DNA from: Arenibacter sp. P308M17
GTDB lineage: Bacteria > Bacteroidota > Bacteroidia > Flavobacteriales > Flavobacteriaceae
Assembly: GCF_003426735.1 (NCBI RefSeq)
Contig: NZ_QVON01000009.1
Location: 62,001 to 126,000 of the forward strand
DNA: 64,000 nucleotides
Direction of reading: 5' to 3'
The position numbers were made by a program, and so were the translations under genes. Position 1 is the stretch's first letter. The number at the start of each line of letters is the position of its first letter. Under the pieces are notes generated by a model. That model made no database searches. It was not told the DNA's origin and saw only the letters and a program-made list of their open reading frames with translations. Shown here piece after piece: positions 44,332-53,165 of the stretch.

Positions 44332-45240
44332 TTAATGCAATTCATCCCTATGGTTGGTCAAGCTCAGGAATTGTTCCTCAAGACTTTCTTTGCGCCTTAC
44401 CAAATGGGATAGGACTATGCCATTGTTAAACAATTCCCGATTTAGGGTATCCGCCTTCATTTCTTCCTTCAAAATGGCTTTGATCGATCCATTTTCTTGT
44501 TTTATATCACCAAAACTGGGATGTTTGCCCAAAAAGGTGACCAAGGCTGCCTCGTCCTTTGCCCTGAGTTCAAAGAAACCATAACTGTTCAACATTTCGT
44601 CGACCCGGCCCGAATAGAGCTTTTCCCCTTTTCTAAGGATAATGACATGGCTACATACTTTTTCTACCTCGTCCAATAAATGTGAGGCCAACAGAATGGT
44701 GGTGCCCTGGAAGGCAATTTTTTTTATGATCTCCCTTATTTGATGTATTCCTTGCGGGTCCAAACCATTGGTGGGCTCGTCCAGAATTAATATTTCCGGA
44801 TCGTTGAGAAGTGCCGAGGCAATGGCCAATCGCTGTTTCATGCCCAAGGAGTAGGTGCTGAACTTGCTGTTTTTGCGGTCTAGGAGTCCGACCATTTCCA
44901 AAGTATCCTCAATTTTGTCTTGGGGAACATCCTTTATTTTACAGACCAATTTTAGATTTTGAACTGCGGTCATATAGGGATAGAAATTGGGACGTTCAAT
45001 AATGGCGCCTACTTTTTTCAGGGCATCGTGTGTGGAAACGCTCCCCCCGAACCAGGAAAAATCGCCAGATGTTCCATTCACTACGTTCAATACTATTCCC
45101 AAGGTGGTGGATTTACCGCTACCATTGGGTCCCAGGATGCCATAAACATTGCCTTTTTCTATACTAAAGGATAGGTCTTTGACCGCGGTGAGATATCCAA
45201 ATTTTTTGGTAAGGCGGTTTACGGTCAGAATAGTTTCCAA
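44332..45240 (-). CDS. ABC transporter ATP-binding protein
   Basis: A 302-residue ATPase: Walker A GPNGSGKS at 37-44, Q-loop in the middle, signature LGMKQRLAIASALL with the usual S-G-G-Q replaced by S-L-G-M, Walker B EILILDEPTNGLDPQ, and an H-loop ILLASHLLDEVEKV. It is of the CcmA/ABC-2 type and forms the exporter with the 43479 permease. The upstream divergent gene starts 78 bp away. Confidence 0.95.
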   Translation of the reverse strand: METILTVNRLTKKFGYLTAVKDLSFSIEKGNVYGILGPNGSGKSTTLGIVLNVVNGTSGDFSWFGGSVSTHDALKKVGAIIERPNFYPYMTAVQNLKLVCKIKDVPQDKIEDTLEMVGLLDRKNSKFSTYSLGMKQRLAIASALLNDPEILILDEPTNGLDPQGIHQIREIIKKIAFQGTTILLASHLLDEVEKVCSHVIILRKGEKLYSGRVDEMLNSYGFFELRAKDEAALVTFLGKHPSFGDIKQENGSIKAILKEEMKADTLNRELFNNGIVLSHLVRRKESLEEQFLSLTNHRDELH

Positions 45241-45317
45241 AATGGGATAGATTTATTGATTGTTTGTACTTACTTGACGAAGAAATCCTTATTTTGTTAC
45301 AAAATAAAGTTTTTTCC

Positions 45318-46397
45318 ATGTCCGAAAGATTAATGTCCAAGAAAAAGCCTGCATTCCCGGTGAATAATAAACTGGATGCCTATTTGGACCACTATAGCAG
45401 AAAAATTGAAATTCCAATTTTTTATGAGGACCTATTGCGCTTTTCCGGGTCTATTGTGGTCTATGATTCCAATGAGGAGGACACTCTTTGGGTACGGGTG
45501 TATTACAATGAATTTGATAGGATCGAAATCGATATCAGTCTAAAGAAAGTATATTCCATTCTGCATTCCGATGGTAGTGATAGTATATTTCCATTTTTAA
45601 ATGTTGATGCGGTGGACTATTGTACTTTTGGGAATTCCAAGCCTTTTAGGATAAAAGTGAGGAATATTCTGAACGACAATTTCACTTATTTCTATGTAAA
45701 AAGGACCGATGCTTCCAGGATCTATGGATTGGAACTGGAGCATATGTTATCGCCCTACAACCTAAACTTTCTTGTTTATGGGGATACCTTGATAGAGGAG
45801 CATATTGCCGGTATACCGGGAGATGTGTTTATCAAGGATTTTTTGCCAAAATGTACGGAATCGGAAAAGTCGCAATTGGCCAAAGAATTCGTTAAGTTCA
45901 ATGAACGCTGCATGATCCGCCTTTTAGGGGATATGCGATCTTATAATTACGTTATTGTTCCTACCCACGATTTTGATCATGTAGTCTATAAGATAAGGGC
46001 GATAGATTTTGACCAACAGTGCTATGAGGGAAAATTAAAAGTGTATAGGCCACAATTTTTTAAGGAAAATTATTTAATGGTTATGTTGGTCAAGGAAAAG
46101 TTGCAAAGGAATTCGGTGGATCAGTATAAGATAGAGGAGCGATCCATTGTAGCGAAAAGAATTTTGAGTTCCGGGAACCGTATTAAGCGACTCATATCCA
46201 TAGTGAAGACAGATAATATATCCAATGACGATAATATTACGGCCCTATCACAGCACATATATGACCTTACAGGAGATATTAACTTTAAAAAATGTAAGAC
46301 CATGGGGGAAGTATTGGCACTTGCCCTAGATTTTGTGAAAAGAAATTATGAGGACGTAAGTATGAAACAGATTATAGAGAACAGGATCAACTTTTAA
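45318..46397 (+). CDS. Unknown protein with an APH-like kinase motif set
   Basis: 359 residues from ATG 45318 (MSERLMSKKKPAFPVNNKLD); an earlier in-frame TTG at 45264 is less likely. I do not recognise the family by name. In order I see: FYVKRTD (Lys 128) and GLELEHM (Glu 140), then TLIEEHIAGIPGD as a hinge-like strand, then LLGDMRSYNYVI with Asp 205 and Asn 210 spaced as in the aminoglycoside-phosphotransferase catalytic loop (D-x4-N), and AIDFD (230-232) like the metal-binding DFD. This set suggests a kinase-like fold and possible phosphotransfer, but the usual His-Gly before Asp is Leu-Gly. No signal peptide. Confidence 0.55.
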   Translation: MSERLMSKKKPAFPVNNKLDAYLDHYSRKIEIPIFYEDLLRFSGSIVVYDSNEEDTLWVRVYYNEFDRIEIDISLKKVYSILHSDGSDSIFPFLNVDAVDYCTFGNSKPFRIKVRNILNDNFTYFYVKRTDASRIYGLELEHMLSPYNLNFLVYGDTLIEEHIAGIPGDVFIKDFLPKCTESEKSQLAKEFVKFNERCMIRLLGDMRSYNYVIVPTHDFDHVVYKIRAIDFDQQCYEGKLKVYRPQFFKENYLMVMLVKEKLQRNSVDQYKIEERSIVAKRILSSGNRIKRLISIVKTDNISNDDNITALSQHIYDLTGDINFKKCKTMGEVLALALDFVKRNYEDVSMKQIIENRINF

Positions 46398-46489
46398 TGT
46401 AGATAGGTTCTATTGCTTAATTTAACCCAAATCCCTTTATGCCACTAAACTCTCTTTAAAGTTGTGAACAGGGTAGCTTCCGGATTGGC

Positions 46490-47548
46490 CTAACTTTTCT
46501 GTTCTTTGTTAAAGTAGACGAGGTAGTAGTACATTTGCCGCTCTTCGTCCCAGCCCTTTTCCACAAATTTTTGGGCCGATTCCGGATTAATAAAATCAAG
46601 TTTGATCTGGATATTGGTATCCAGGTTAATGACGTTCTTAATTTTTTTTCTGGCGTCGGAAACCGCTTTGTTGGCAATGTCGAACGTAGAGACATCCTCT
46701 ATACTGTATTTAGGTCCTTTTTCTACCTTATAGTGTTTAAATTCAGGTATCAATTCCGGATTTTCCATCACCTCGTTCAAGAAATTGGTCTCTTCAAAAG
46801 AGTCATTTTTGGCAAAATGATTTACCGCCCTGTTCATAAACAACACCTCTTGTTGTTTGTCCTCTGCGGGCAACACCACATCCTTGGCAAAATTCTGACA
46901 GAATTTTAAGTAGTTTTTGGTCTTAAAGTTATCATCGGACAAGGCATCCACCCCTAGAAAATTTTCCAACCAGTACTTGGTATCGTAGCGATTACTATCC
47001 ACTGAAAGTACTTTATACCCTTCCTCCCTGTTCGTATTAAAAATAAGGCAGCCTTTGTCCAGCTTATTGATGTTGATGCCTTGCTGTATCAGAATATCCA
47101 AGTTATTTCCCTTTTCCTGAAATTGCAGGAAATCGTGCTTTAGCTCGCTTTTGAATATGCCCACCGCATTCACCTTAACATTGTCCAACATTAGATCGGT
47201 AAGATAGGCCACATATACTTCACCACTTTTGATATGTGGGTGGTTCGACTGGTCGAACAATTGGGTCGCTATTTTTTTGGAATTGGCATGAAGGCTGGCC
47301 GGCTCATCAAAAATAGCGGAAACAATTTTATAGACCTCATTAAATTCTACGTCGGATTCATGGGAAAAATAATAGTAATTCTCCTCCTTTTCCCTAAAAG
47401 GTTTAAAAAAATACTCCTTTAACAGTCCGGTAGTTTCATCGTTGAGGGAAAAAGGGGCTTCCGAGAGAAAGATACCTTCGCTTTTATTTTTGTTTCCTAC
47501 GCGGTGTATGGAAATGGTTTCAATTTGGGTAGGGTATAAGTTGATCAT
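46490..47548 (-). CDS. Nucleoid-associated protein, NdpA/YejK family
   Basis: A 352-residue cytoplasmic protein without signal. The pattern (PTQIETISIHRVGNKNKSEG, a central GEVYVAYLTDLMLDNVKVNA, GCLIFNTNREEGYKVLSVDS and YDTKYWLENFLGV) matches the nucleoid-associated NdpA family from Bacteroidota. Said to bind nucleoid DNA; role not well established. Convergent with the kinase-like gene. The gap of 92 bp has no clear terminator. Confidence 0.85.
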   Translation of the reverse strand: MINLYPTQIETISIHRVGNKNKSEGIFLSEAPFSLNDETTGLLKEYFFKPFREKEENYYYFSHESDVEFNEVYKIVSAIFDEPASLHANSKKIATQLFDQSNHPHIKSGEVYVAYLTDLMLDNVKVNAVGIFKSELKHDFLQFQEKGNNLDILIQQGININKLDKGCLIFNTNREEGYKVLSVDSNRYDTKYWLENFLGVDALSDDNFKTKNYLKFCQNFAKDVVLPAEDKQQEVLFMNRAVNHFAKNDSFEETNFLNEVMENPELIPEFKHYKVEKGPKYSIEDVSTFDIANKAVSDARKKIKNVINLDTNIQIKLDFINPESAQKFVEKGWDEERQMYYYLVYFNKEQKS

Positions 47549-47660
47549 GGGTAAAAGGGAAATATTTAGGTGTAATGTTATGTAATAGGCTTGCGGGAAC
47601 CTTGATAAGGTCGCTTTAATGCTAATATACCACTAATTTAATTTGTAGCTACGGGATTTA

Positions 47661-48158
47661 TCAGTTCCAGTTTTCATCAAAATCCAAATCTTCGTAGTTA
47701 TCAAGGGTATTGTCAAAATCGAATTCATTTTCATCCGCCTCAAACTTTTTTTCAGGTGGGGAGTCCGGTAATTCTCCAAAACTGAAAAGGGTACGGGGAT
47801 AGGTCTTTGCGTCCTCTTTTTCCACTATATCCGCCAATTCAACAAAGAAGGTCCACATACTCAAAAAGTCATATACATAAATAAGTTTGGGGGAATGTTC
47901 CGTAAGAATGTCCTGTAATAGGATCTCGTTCATCAGACGAACATCGGAGCCGTTTTCACTCATGTCGAATAGGGCAATTTCCTCTTCTTGCCTCCACTCT
48001 TCGTCACAGGTGTAAAATGAGGCCATTTCATTTCCCAAAAAACCAAAAGCTTGGGTAATGGCATTGTGAAGGTCTTCCATAGAATTGTTTTCCTCTATTT
48101 CAATATCCCTAAAAATATCTTCCTCTGCATCTAGAATAATCCTTATTTTGTATATCAT
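47661..48158 (-). CDS. Plasmid pRiA4b ORF-3-type protein
   Basis: 165 residues from ATG 48158 (MIYKIRIILDAEEDIFRDIE); the longer frame starts at TTG 48182. It follows the pRiA4b ORF-3 domain pattern, an N-terminal ubiquitin-like fold with MEDLHNAITQAFGFLGNEMA and ILLQDILTEHSPKLIYVYDF, then an acidic C-terminal tail rich in Asp, Glu and Asn. Function unknown; sometimes found with transposons, but no mobile element is here. It overlaps neither neighbour; the heme A synthase gene ends upstream at 48185. Confidence 0.82.
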   Translation of the reverse strand: MIYKIRIILDAEEDIFRDIEIEENNSMEDLHNAITQAFGFLGNEMASFYTCDEEWRQEEEIALFDMSENGSDVRLMNEILLQDILTEHSPKLIYVYDFLSMWTFFVELADIVEKEDAKTYPRTLFSFGELPDSPPEKKFEADENEFDFDNTLDNYEDLDFDENWN

Positions 48159-48184
48159 CGGCTCCTTTTTTTGTGATGGCAAAG

Positions 48185-49219
48185 TTACAAAGTTTTCATG
48201 GTTTTAAAAGCATTTAGCGCTTCCAAAACCAAATAGAATTGAAAACCGAACAAAACGGATGCCAGCACTAGATGCAATGGTTGGGAAGCGAACGGGAAAT
48301 CCAGATAGTACATGGCCATACCGGAAATAACCTCCAAAAGTAAAATGGCCAAAACCCATTTTATTTTGGAATAACCGAGATTCAAATTATAGATTCTTAT
48401 GGCCAGGGCCAGGTTCAAAAGAACAACGATTATAGAAAATGAACGGTGCATGTAAAATGATAATGTAGCATTATGCAGCCATAGGTTGGGGGAGTCTTCT
48501 CCGTAAATGTCGGTTTGCACATCCACAAATTGTCTTACCTGAGTGCCCAATACTACCTGTACCAAAGTGGTCAAAAGAACAAAGATGATCAGGTTTCTCG
48601 TTACTTTATCAGGTTTTAAGGATTTAATCTTATTGTTTGTGGCCTGGATCAAGTACAGGATAAGGGCAAGGATGAACAGGGCCATGACCATATGGATGGT
48701 TATTTTGGCCGGAGCCAAAACTGAATACACCACAGTGGCCCCAAGCCATGCCTGGAAACCCATGGCGAATACTACGACCCAGGAAAGGATGGTGATGGAT
48801 CTCTGTTTTTTCCAATAAGCAAAAGAGGCTATGGCCATTATTAAGGTTCCCAGTCCGGCCAGGGCACCAAATAATCTATTGATGAATTCGGTCCAGGTAT
48901 GGAAAGGGTTAAAAATGGCGTAGCCATGCTTTGTATAAGGGGCCCAATTATTGGGGTTATATGTAGAGGAGGTGCTAAAATTCTTCTTGGCCACCCATAG
49001 GGCTTCATCTAAAATAATGACCTGGCCTTTCTTAAATTCTTTTTTTGGTTGCCATTGTAATTCCCCAATATCCGTAGGGGGTATATAATGGCCAAAACAT
49101 TTTGGCCAATCCGGGCATCCCATGCCACTGCCCGTCATTCTTACCACTGCCCCGGCTATAATTACCAAGTACACCAAAACTAGACTGATCTTGGCGATTT
49201 TTGTAAATTTATTTTGCAT
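48185..49219 (-). CDS. ctaA: Heme A synthase (COX15/CtaA)
   Basis: A 344-residue inner-membrane enzyme with eight helices expected. The first loop has VRMTGSGMGCPDWPKCFG, a diagnostic of the COX15 family, and further membrane histidines sit in FNPFHTWTEFINRLFGAL, ITIHMVMALFILAL and WLHNATLSFYMHRSF (heme ligands). It hydroxylates the C8 methyl of heme O to give heme A for cytochrome oxidase. It is alone of the cox genes here. Confidence 0.93.
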   Translation of the reverse strand: MQNKFTKIAKISLVLVYLVIIAGAVVRMTGSGMGCPDWPKCFGHYIPPTDIGELQWQPKKEFKKGQVIILDEALWVAKKNFSTSSTYNPNNWAPYTKHGYAIFNPFHTWTEFINRLFGALAGLGTLIMAIASFAYWKKQRSITILSWVVVFAMGFQAWLGATVVYSVLAPAKITIHMVMALFILALILYLIQATNNKIKSLKPDKVTRNLIIFVLLTTLVQVVLGTQVRQFVDVQTDIYGEDSPNLWLHNATLSFYMHRSFSIIVVLLNLALAIRIYNLNLGYSKIKWVLAILLLEVISGMAMYYLDFPFASQPLHLVLASVLFGFQFYLVLEALNAFKTMKTL

Positions 49220-49338
49220 TTGAATGTTTGAAAGCGTCCTGTAAAATTACCACTCTTTTATTAAATTATGGTCTGGGCAGGTCTTAATTTTAGGACATAA
49301 ATAAGCTACATTATTTAACAGATCAAGTCAACATGGGT

Positions 49339-50763
49339 TTAGTTTAAATGTAATCCCATCTCCTTTCCTTTTTGTAGCATAAGGGAATAGGCGGCGTTGT
49401 ATTCGTTGGGAATTTCACCTTCCAAAATGGCTTCCTTGATAGCCTCTTTGATCATTCCTATTTCCTTGGAGGGTCTTAGGTTGAAAGTTTTCATGATCTC
49501 TTCCCCACTAATTGGTGGTTGAAAGTTTCTAATATGGTCCCTTTCCTCCACCTCTTCGATTTTCTGACGGACAATTTTAAAATTGTTTCTATACCTCTTT
49601 TGTTTTTTTGGATTCTTGGTAGTAATATCCGCTTCACATAGGGTCATTAAATCCTCTACATGTTCGCCCGCTTCAAAAATGAGCCTTCTAACGGCTGAAT
49701 CGGTTACAAAATCTTCTGAAAGTACAATGGGTCTGGAACTCATAAGGACCATCTTTTGCACATATTTCATTTTTTCATTCAAGGGCAGTCTAAGTCGCTT
49801 AAAAAGTTTGTAGATCATTTTGGATCCCACAAATTCATGTCCATGGAATGTCCATCCGATCTTTTTGTCGAATTTTTTGGTAGGGGCTTTGCCAATATCA
49901 TGTAGTAGGGCGGCCCAGCGTAGCCAGACATTATCGGTATGTTCAGCAATGTTGTCTACTACTTCCAGCGTATGCCAAAAATTGTCCTTGTGCCGTTGCC
50001 CTTCAATTTCCTCAATGCCTTCCAAGCCAACCAGTTCCGGCAATATAAAAGGTAAGAGCCCAGTGCTGTGGAGTAGGGAAAATCCAATGGAAGGTTTGGG
50101 ACTGGCCAAAATTTTATGTAGTTCGTCCACGATGCGCTCATTGGAAATAATCTTGATCCTTACCTTGTTGTCCGCAATGGCCTGTAATGATTCAGGATGG
50201 ATAATAAAGTTAAGCTGTGTAGCAAACCTTATGGCACGCATCATTCGCAAAGGATCATCGGAATAAGTAATGGACGGGTCCAAAGGAGTTCTGATCAATT
50301 GTCTTTTTAAATCCCCAATGCCGTCAAAAGGGTCCAATAATTGTCCGAAATCTTTGGAATTAAGGGAAATGGCCAAGGCATTTATAGTGAAATCCCGTCT
50401 TTTTTGGTCGTCTTGCAAACTCCCATTTTCAACAACAGGTTTTCTACTTTCCCTGTGGTAACTTTCTTTTCTTGCCCCTACAAATTCAATTTCAATATCC
50501 TGAAATTTGATCATTGCGGTTCCAAAATTTTTGAAGATACTGACCTCTGAACTTCCCGGTAATTTCTTGGCAACCAATTTGGCCAATTCTATTCCGCTAC
50601 CAATGGCAACAATGTCGATATCTTTAGGGGTTCCCCTTTGTAGTAAATAGTCCCTTACAAAGCCCCCGATTACGTAAGAATCCAATGAAAGTTCTTTGGC
50701 CGCTTCGGAAATGGTAGAAAATACTGGGGTGTTTATGGCTTCTAAGTGTTGTCTCTTAGTCAT
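49339..50763 (-). CDS. HD-domain CCA-type tRNA nucleotidyltransferase
   Basis: A 474-residue class II nucleotidyltransferase. N-terminal: GGFVRDYLLQRGTPKDIDIV with GG at 33-34 and catalytic Asp-x-Asp (48-50), then RRDFTINALAISL, PLRMMRAIRFATQLNF and SNERIVDELHKIL. C-terminal HD domain: LRWAALLHDIGKAPTK near residues 285-300, with the His-Asp pair. It adds or repairs the 3' CCA of tRNA, and the HD part may remove phosphate. It lies 2 bp downstream of the Sua5 gene, so it is in one operon with that tRNA-modification gene. Confidence 0.93.
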   Translation of the reverse strand: MTKRQHLEAINTPVFSTISEAAKELSLDSYVIGGFVRDYLLQRGTPKDIDIVAIGSGIELAKLVAKKLPGSSEVSIFKNFGTAMIKFQDIEIEFVGARKESYHRESRKPVVENGSLQDDQKRRDFTINALAISLNSKDFGQLLDPFDGIGDLKRQLIRTPLDPSITYSDDPLRMMRAIRFATQLNFIIHPESLQAIADNKVRIKIISNERIVDELHKILASPKPSIGFSLLHSTGLLPFILPELVGLEGIEEIEGQRHKDNFWHTLEVVDNIAEHTDNVWLRWAALLHDIGKAPTKKFDKKIGWTFHGHEFVGSKMIYKLFKRLRLPLNEKMKYVQKMVLMSSRPIVLSEDFVTDSAVRRLIFEAGEHVEDLMTLCEADITTKNPKKQKRYRNNFKIVRQKIEEVEERDHIRNFQPPISGEEIMKTFNLRPSKEIGMIKEAIKEAILEGEIPNEYNAAYSLMLQKGKEMGLHLN

Positions 50764-50765
50764 TC

Positions 50766-51335
50766 TTATTCTCGGATCACTTTTACGCTACCATCATTAC
50801 GTAGCATAATAATAGAAGATGGGGTATTGTTAACTTTATCACGGCCCAAATTTACTATATAGTCCACACCTTTTAAAATCTCAGGGGATATTTCTTTGAA
50901 AGAGTTGGGGGTTGGATGCCCTGCTAAATTTGCAGAGGTAGACACGATGGGCTTTTTTAATTTCTTTATCAGGAATTGGCAAAATTGATCGGAAGCAACC
51001 CTAATGGCCAAAGTATTGCCCTCGGCAATTAAATTTGCGGCCACCCCCTTAGGCGATTCATATACAATGGTGGTTGGTTTGGTAGCAAGATCTATAATAT
51101 CATAGGCCAGTTCCGGTACTTTTTCAACATGTTGTTCCAGCATAAAATCATTGGCCACCAAACAGATCATGGTCTTGGTATTGGAACGTTGCTTTAAGGT
51201 GTAAATTCTTTCTACTGCTGCCGCATTTGTAGCATCACAGCCAATACCCCAAACCGTATCGGTAGGATATAAGATAAGACCTCCTTTTGTAAGTATATCA
51301 TGGCAGGCGTTTACTTCGGAAAGCAAATCTTTCAT
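50766..51335 (-). CDS. L-threonylcarbamoyladenylate synthase (Sua5/YrdC/YciO)
   Basis: A 189-residue Sua5-type enzyme: LILYPTDTVWGIGCDATNAA, VERIYTLKQRSNTKTMICL, and later SLNS-like VSTSANLAGHPTPNSF, the family's key KRP/SxTxAN block. Makes threonylcarbamoyl-AMP from threonine, bicarbonate and ATP, for t6A37 of tRNAs. Starts 9 bp after the fusion glycosyltransferase gene and is 2 bp from the CCA gene, linking tRNA genes to the surface-glycan operon. Confidence 0.93.
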   Translation of the reverse strand: MKDLLSEVNACHDILTKGGLILYPTDTVWGIGCDATNAAAVERIYTLKQRSNTKTMICLVANDFMLEQHVEKVPELAYDIIDLATKPTTIVYESPKGVAANLIAEGNTLAIRVASDQFCQFLIKKLKKPIVSTSANLAGHPTPNSFKEISPEILKGVDYIVNLGRDKVNNTPSSIIMLRNDGSVKVIRE

Positions 51336-51344
51336 AGTAGTTCG

Positions 51345-53165
51345 TTATTTTAAATTTCTTAATCTTTTGAGCTCCTTGTACCGGGAATATACCCCTAAGG
51401 CATTAAGATAGCATATGATCAGTCCCTTTTTTCCGTCCAGTATGCCCAATCTTAAAATATAATGGTTAAAAAATTTGTAAAATGGGCGAATTATAAAATG
51501 GTAATAGTTGGGGTCATAGTCCTTTTTAAATTCCTCTACGGCCTTCATTTGTCCATACTTTATCATTTTGCCCCTATAGTCTTCATAATTCTTATAGGAG
51601 TAATGGATCAACTTGTTTTTGAGTACTCCCGATGGTCCGTCCACCACCAAAGTCTCATGTACTATCCTGTCCTCTGTAAAATGCACTTTACTTTTTCTGA
51701 AAAGCCTATAGTTTTTATCGCTCTGCCAGCCACTAAAATGCAAAACTTTATCTTTGAACATAAAGGTTCGATAAAAGTAATATGCATCCGCTGTTGGTTT
51801 AGAGGAGTTTATCGTTTCGAGGATTTCATTTCTAAGTCGGTCCGGAACCCGTTCATCAGCATCCAGAAAAAGGACCCAATCATGGGTAGCCTGTTTTAGG
51901 GCATAGGATTTTTGATCTGTGTAATTGACAAATGTGCGTTGTATTAATTTAACATGTGGGTGCTGCTCAATTTTTTCGATGGTGCCATCCTTACTAAAGG
52001 AATCTACAACGATAATTTCGTCCGCAAACTTTATATTTTCCAAAACGGCATTGATATGGATGTCCTCATTATAGGTAATTAGAACGGCAGAAATTTTATT
52101 TGTCTTTTCGCCTACAAAGGGATTTTTTGTGGGCTTTCCGAAGATGGAATTGATTTTGAGTCTTCTGGCCAGCGATAATTTCCTTTCTTGGGGTACTCCA
52201 TGGATCTCAATGTAATCCTTAACCGCATTTACCATACGAAGTGCCGATTTTCCATCTTGATATGGGTGAAATTGCATGTTTATGTAGGCTCTTTCCGCAG
52301 CGTAGGCGTCCGAATGAAAATTGTCCAAAACTTTCTCGGTAAGGCCGGTGTAGGAATTGGAGTTGTCCCATAGCACCCTGTCCGAAATATTTTTGAAGGT
52401 TATGACCGGTTTGTTCAAGAGAATGAATTCGTAAATTACAGAGGAGGTGTCACTGACCAATATATCTGCCTGGAGGAGCAGTTTAATAATATTTTTGTCC
52501 TCTTTGAAAATTACATTGCGTATTTCGTTGGAGAGTCTTTTGTATATCTTAATCCATTTTTGATCCATAAGGTCATGGAACTTTATGAGAACTACGTATC
52601 CCGTAGTCTCGGCTAAGTTCCTTATTTCCTTTAATAAATATGGGGCAGAAGTTAGGCTAGGGGAGAAGGTAGGGGCAAAGAGCACAATTTTATCCGTGTT
52701 GAATTGTTGCAATATGGCCTTTTTTTCAAAGTCGTACCTGTTTTTTTCAGTGCTGTACACATCCAATTTGGGCCAACCTGTCTCGATAACATCAAAATTT
52801 TTGTGTACTTTCTTTAACTCATTAAATTTATCCGTGAAATAAGGACCTTGGGTAAGATAAAGATCGAAGTAGTGCCTTATCCTGAAATGTCCTTTTTTTT
52901 CACCCGCAAGTCCATGAAAAACCTGAACTTTTAGGCCTCGTATATAATAAGGCACTTCATTGCCGGGAACAAAGATGGCATCACTTTCATAGCGTTGTAA
53001 ATCTAATGTGCTAAGGGTATAATTGTCATCTTTATATGGAAAATTGTCCAAGAGTTTCCCGGAAATATACCAAAGAAAACCGTGTCCCTGCTCTATGAGT
53101 ACATCCCGGATGGGGACAAGGATGCCAAAAGCATATGCATTTTGGCAGAATAAAATTACTTTCAT
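51345..53165 (-). CDS. Fusion of a TagF-like glycerophosphotransferase and a GT2 glycosyltransferase
   Basis: A 606-residue protein with two domains in one frame. Residues 1 to about 340 resemble CDP-glycerol glycerophosphotransferases (GT-B fold): VFHGLAGEKKGHFRIRHYFD, VETGWPKLDV-type and LVSDTSSVIYEFILLNKPVI near 245. Residues about 354-606 form a GT2 domain: AVLITYNEDIHINAVLENIK, FADEIIVVDSFSKDGT, WVLFLDADERVPDRLRNEIL. The GT2 part is close to the stand-alone GT2 at 55066-55860. It likely moves phospho-polyol or sugar units to a cell-surface glycan. It overlaps the upstream LicC-like gene by 4 bp (ATGA) and precedes sua5 by 9 bp. Confidence 0.85.
   Translation of the reverse strand: MKVILFCQNAYAFGILVPIRDVLIEQGHGFLWYISGKLLDNFPYKDDNYTLSTLDLQRYESDAIFVPGNEVPYYIRGLKVQVFHGLAGEKKGHFRIRHYFDLYLTQGPYFTDKFNELKKVHKNFDVIETGWPKLDVYSTEKNRYDFEKKAILQQFNTDKIVLFAPTFSPSLTSAPYLLKEIRNLAETTGYVVLIKFHDLMDQKWIKIYKRLSNEIRNVIFKEDKNIIKLLLQADILVSDTSSVIYEFILLNKPVITFKNISDRVLWDNSNSYTGLTEKVLDNFHSDAYAAERAYINMQFHPYQDGKSALRMVNAVKDYIEIHGVPQERKLSLARRLKINSIFGKPTKNPFVGEKTNKISAVLITYNEDIHINAVLENIKFADEIIVVDSFSKDGTIEKIEQHPHVKLIQRTFVNYTDQKSYALKQATHDWVLFLDADERVPDRLRNEILETINSSKPTADAYYFYRTFMFKDKVLHFSGWQSDKNYRLFRKSKVHFTEDRIVHETLVVDGPSGVLKNKLIHYSYKNYEDYRGKMIKYGQMKAVEEFKKDYDPNYYHFIIRPFYKFFNHYILRLGILDGKKGLIICYLNALGVYSRYKELKRLRNLK

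Noticed and set aside
47661-48158. Mobile-element gene because of the pRiA4b ORF-3 name
   Set aside because: No transposase, inverted repeats or other mobile genes flank it; the name only reflects the first described member.
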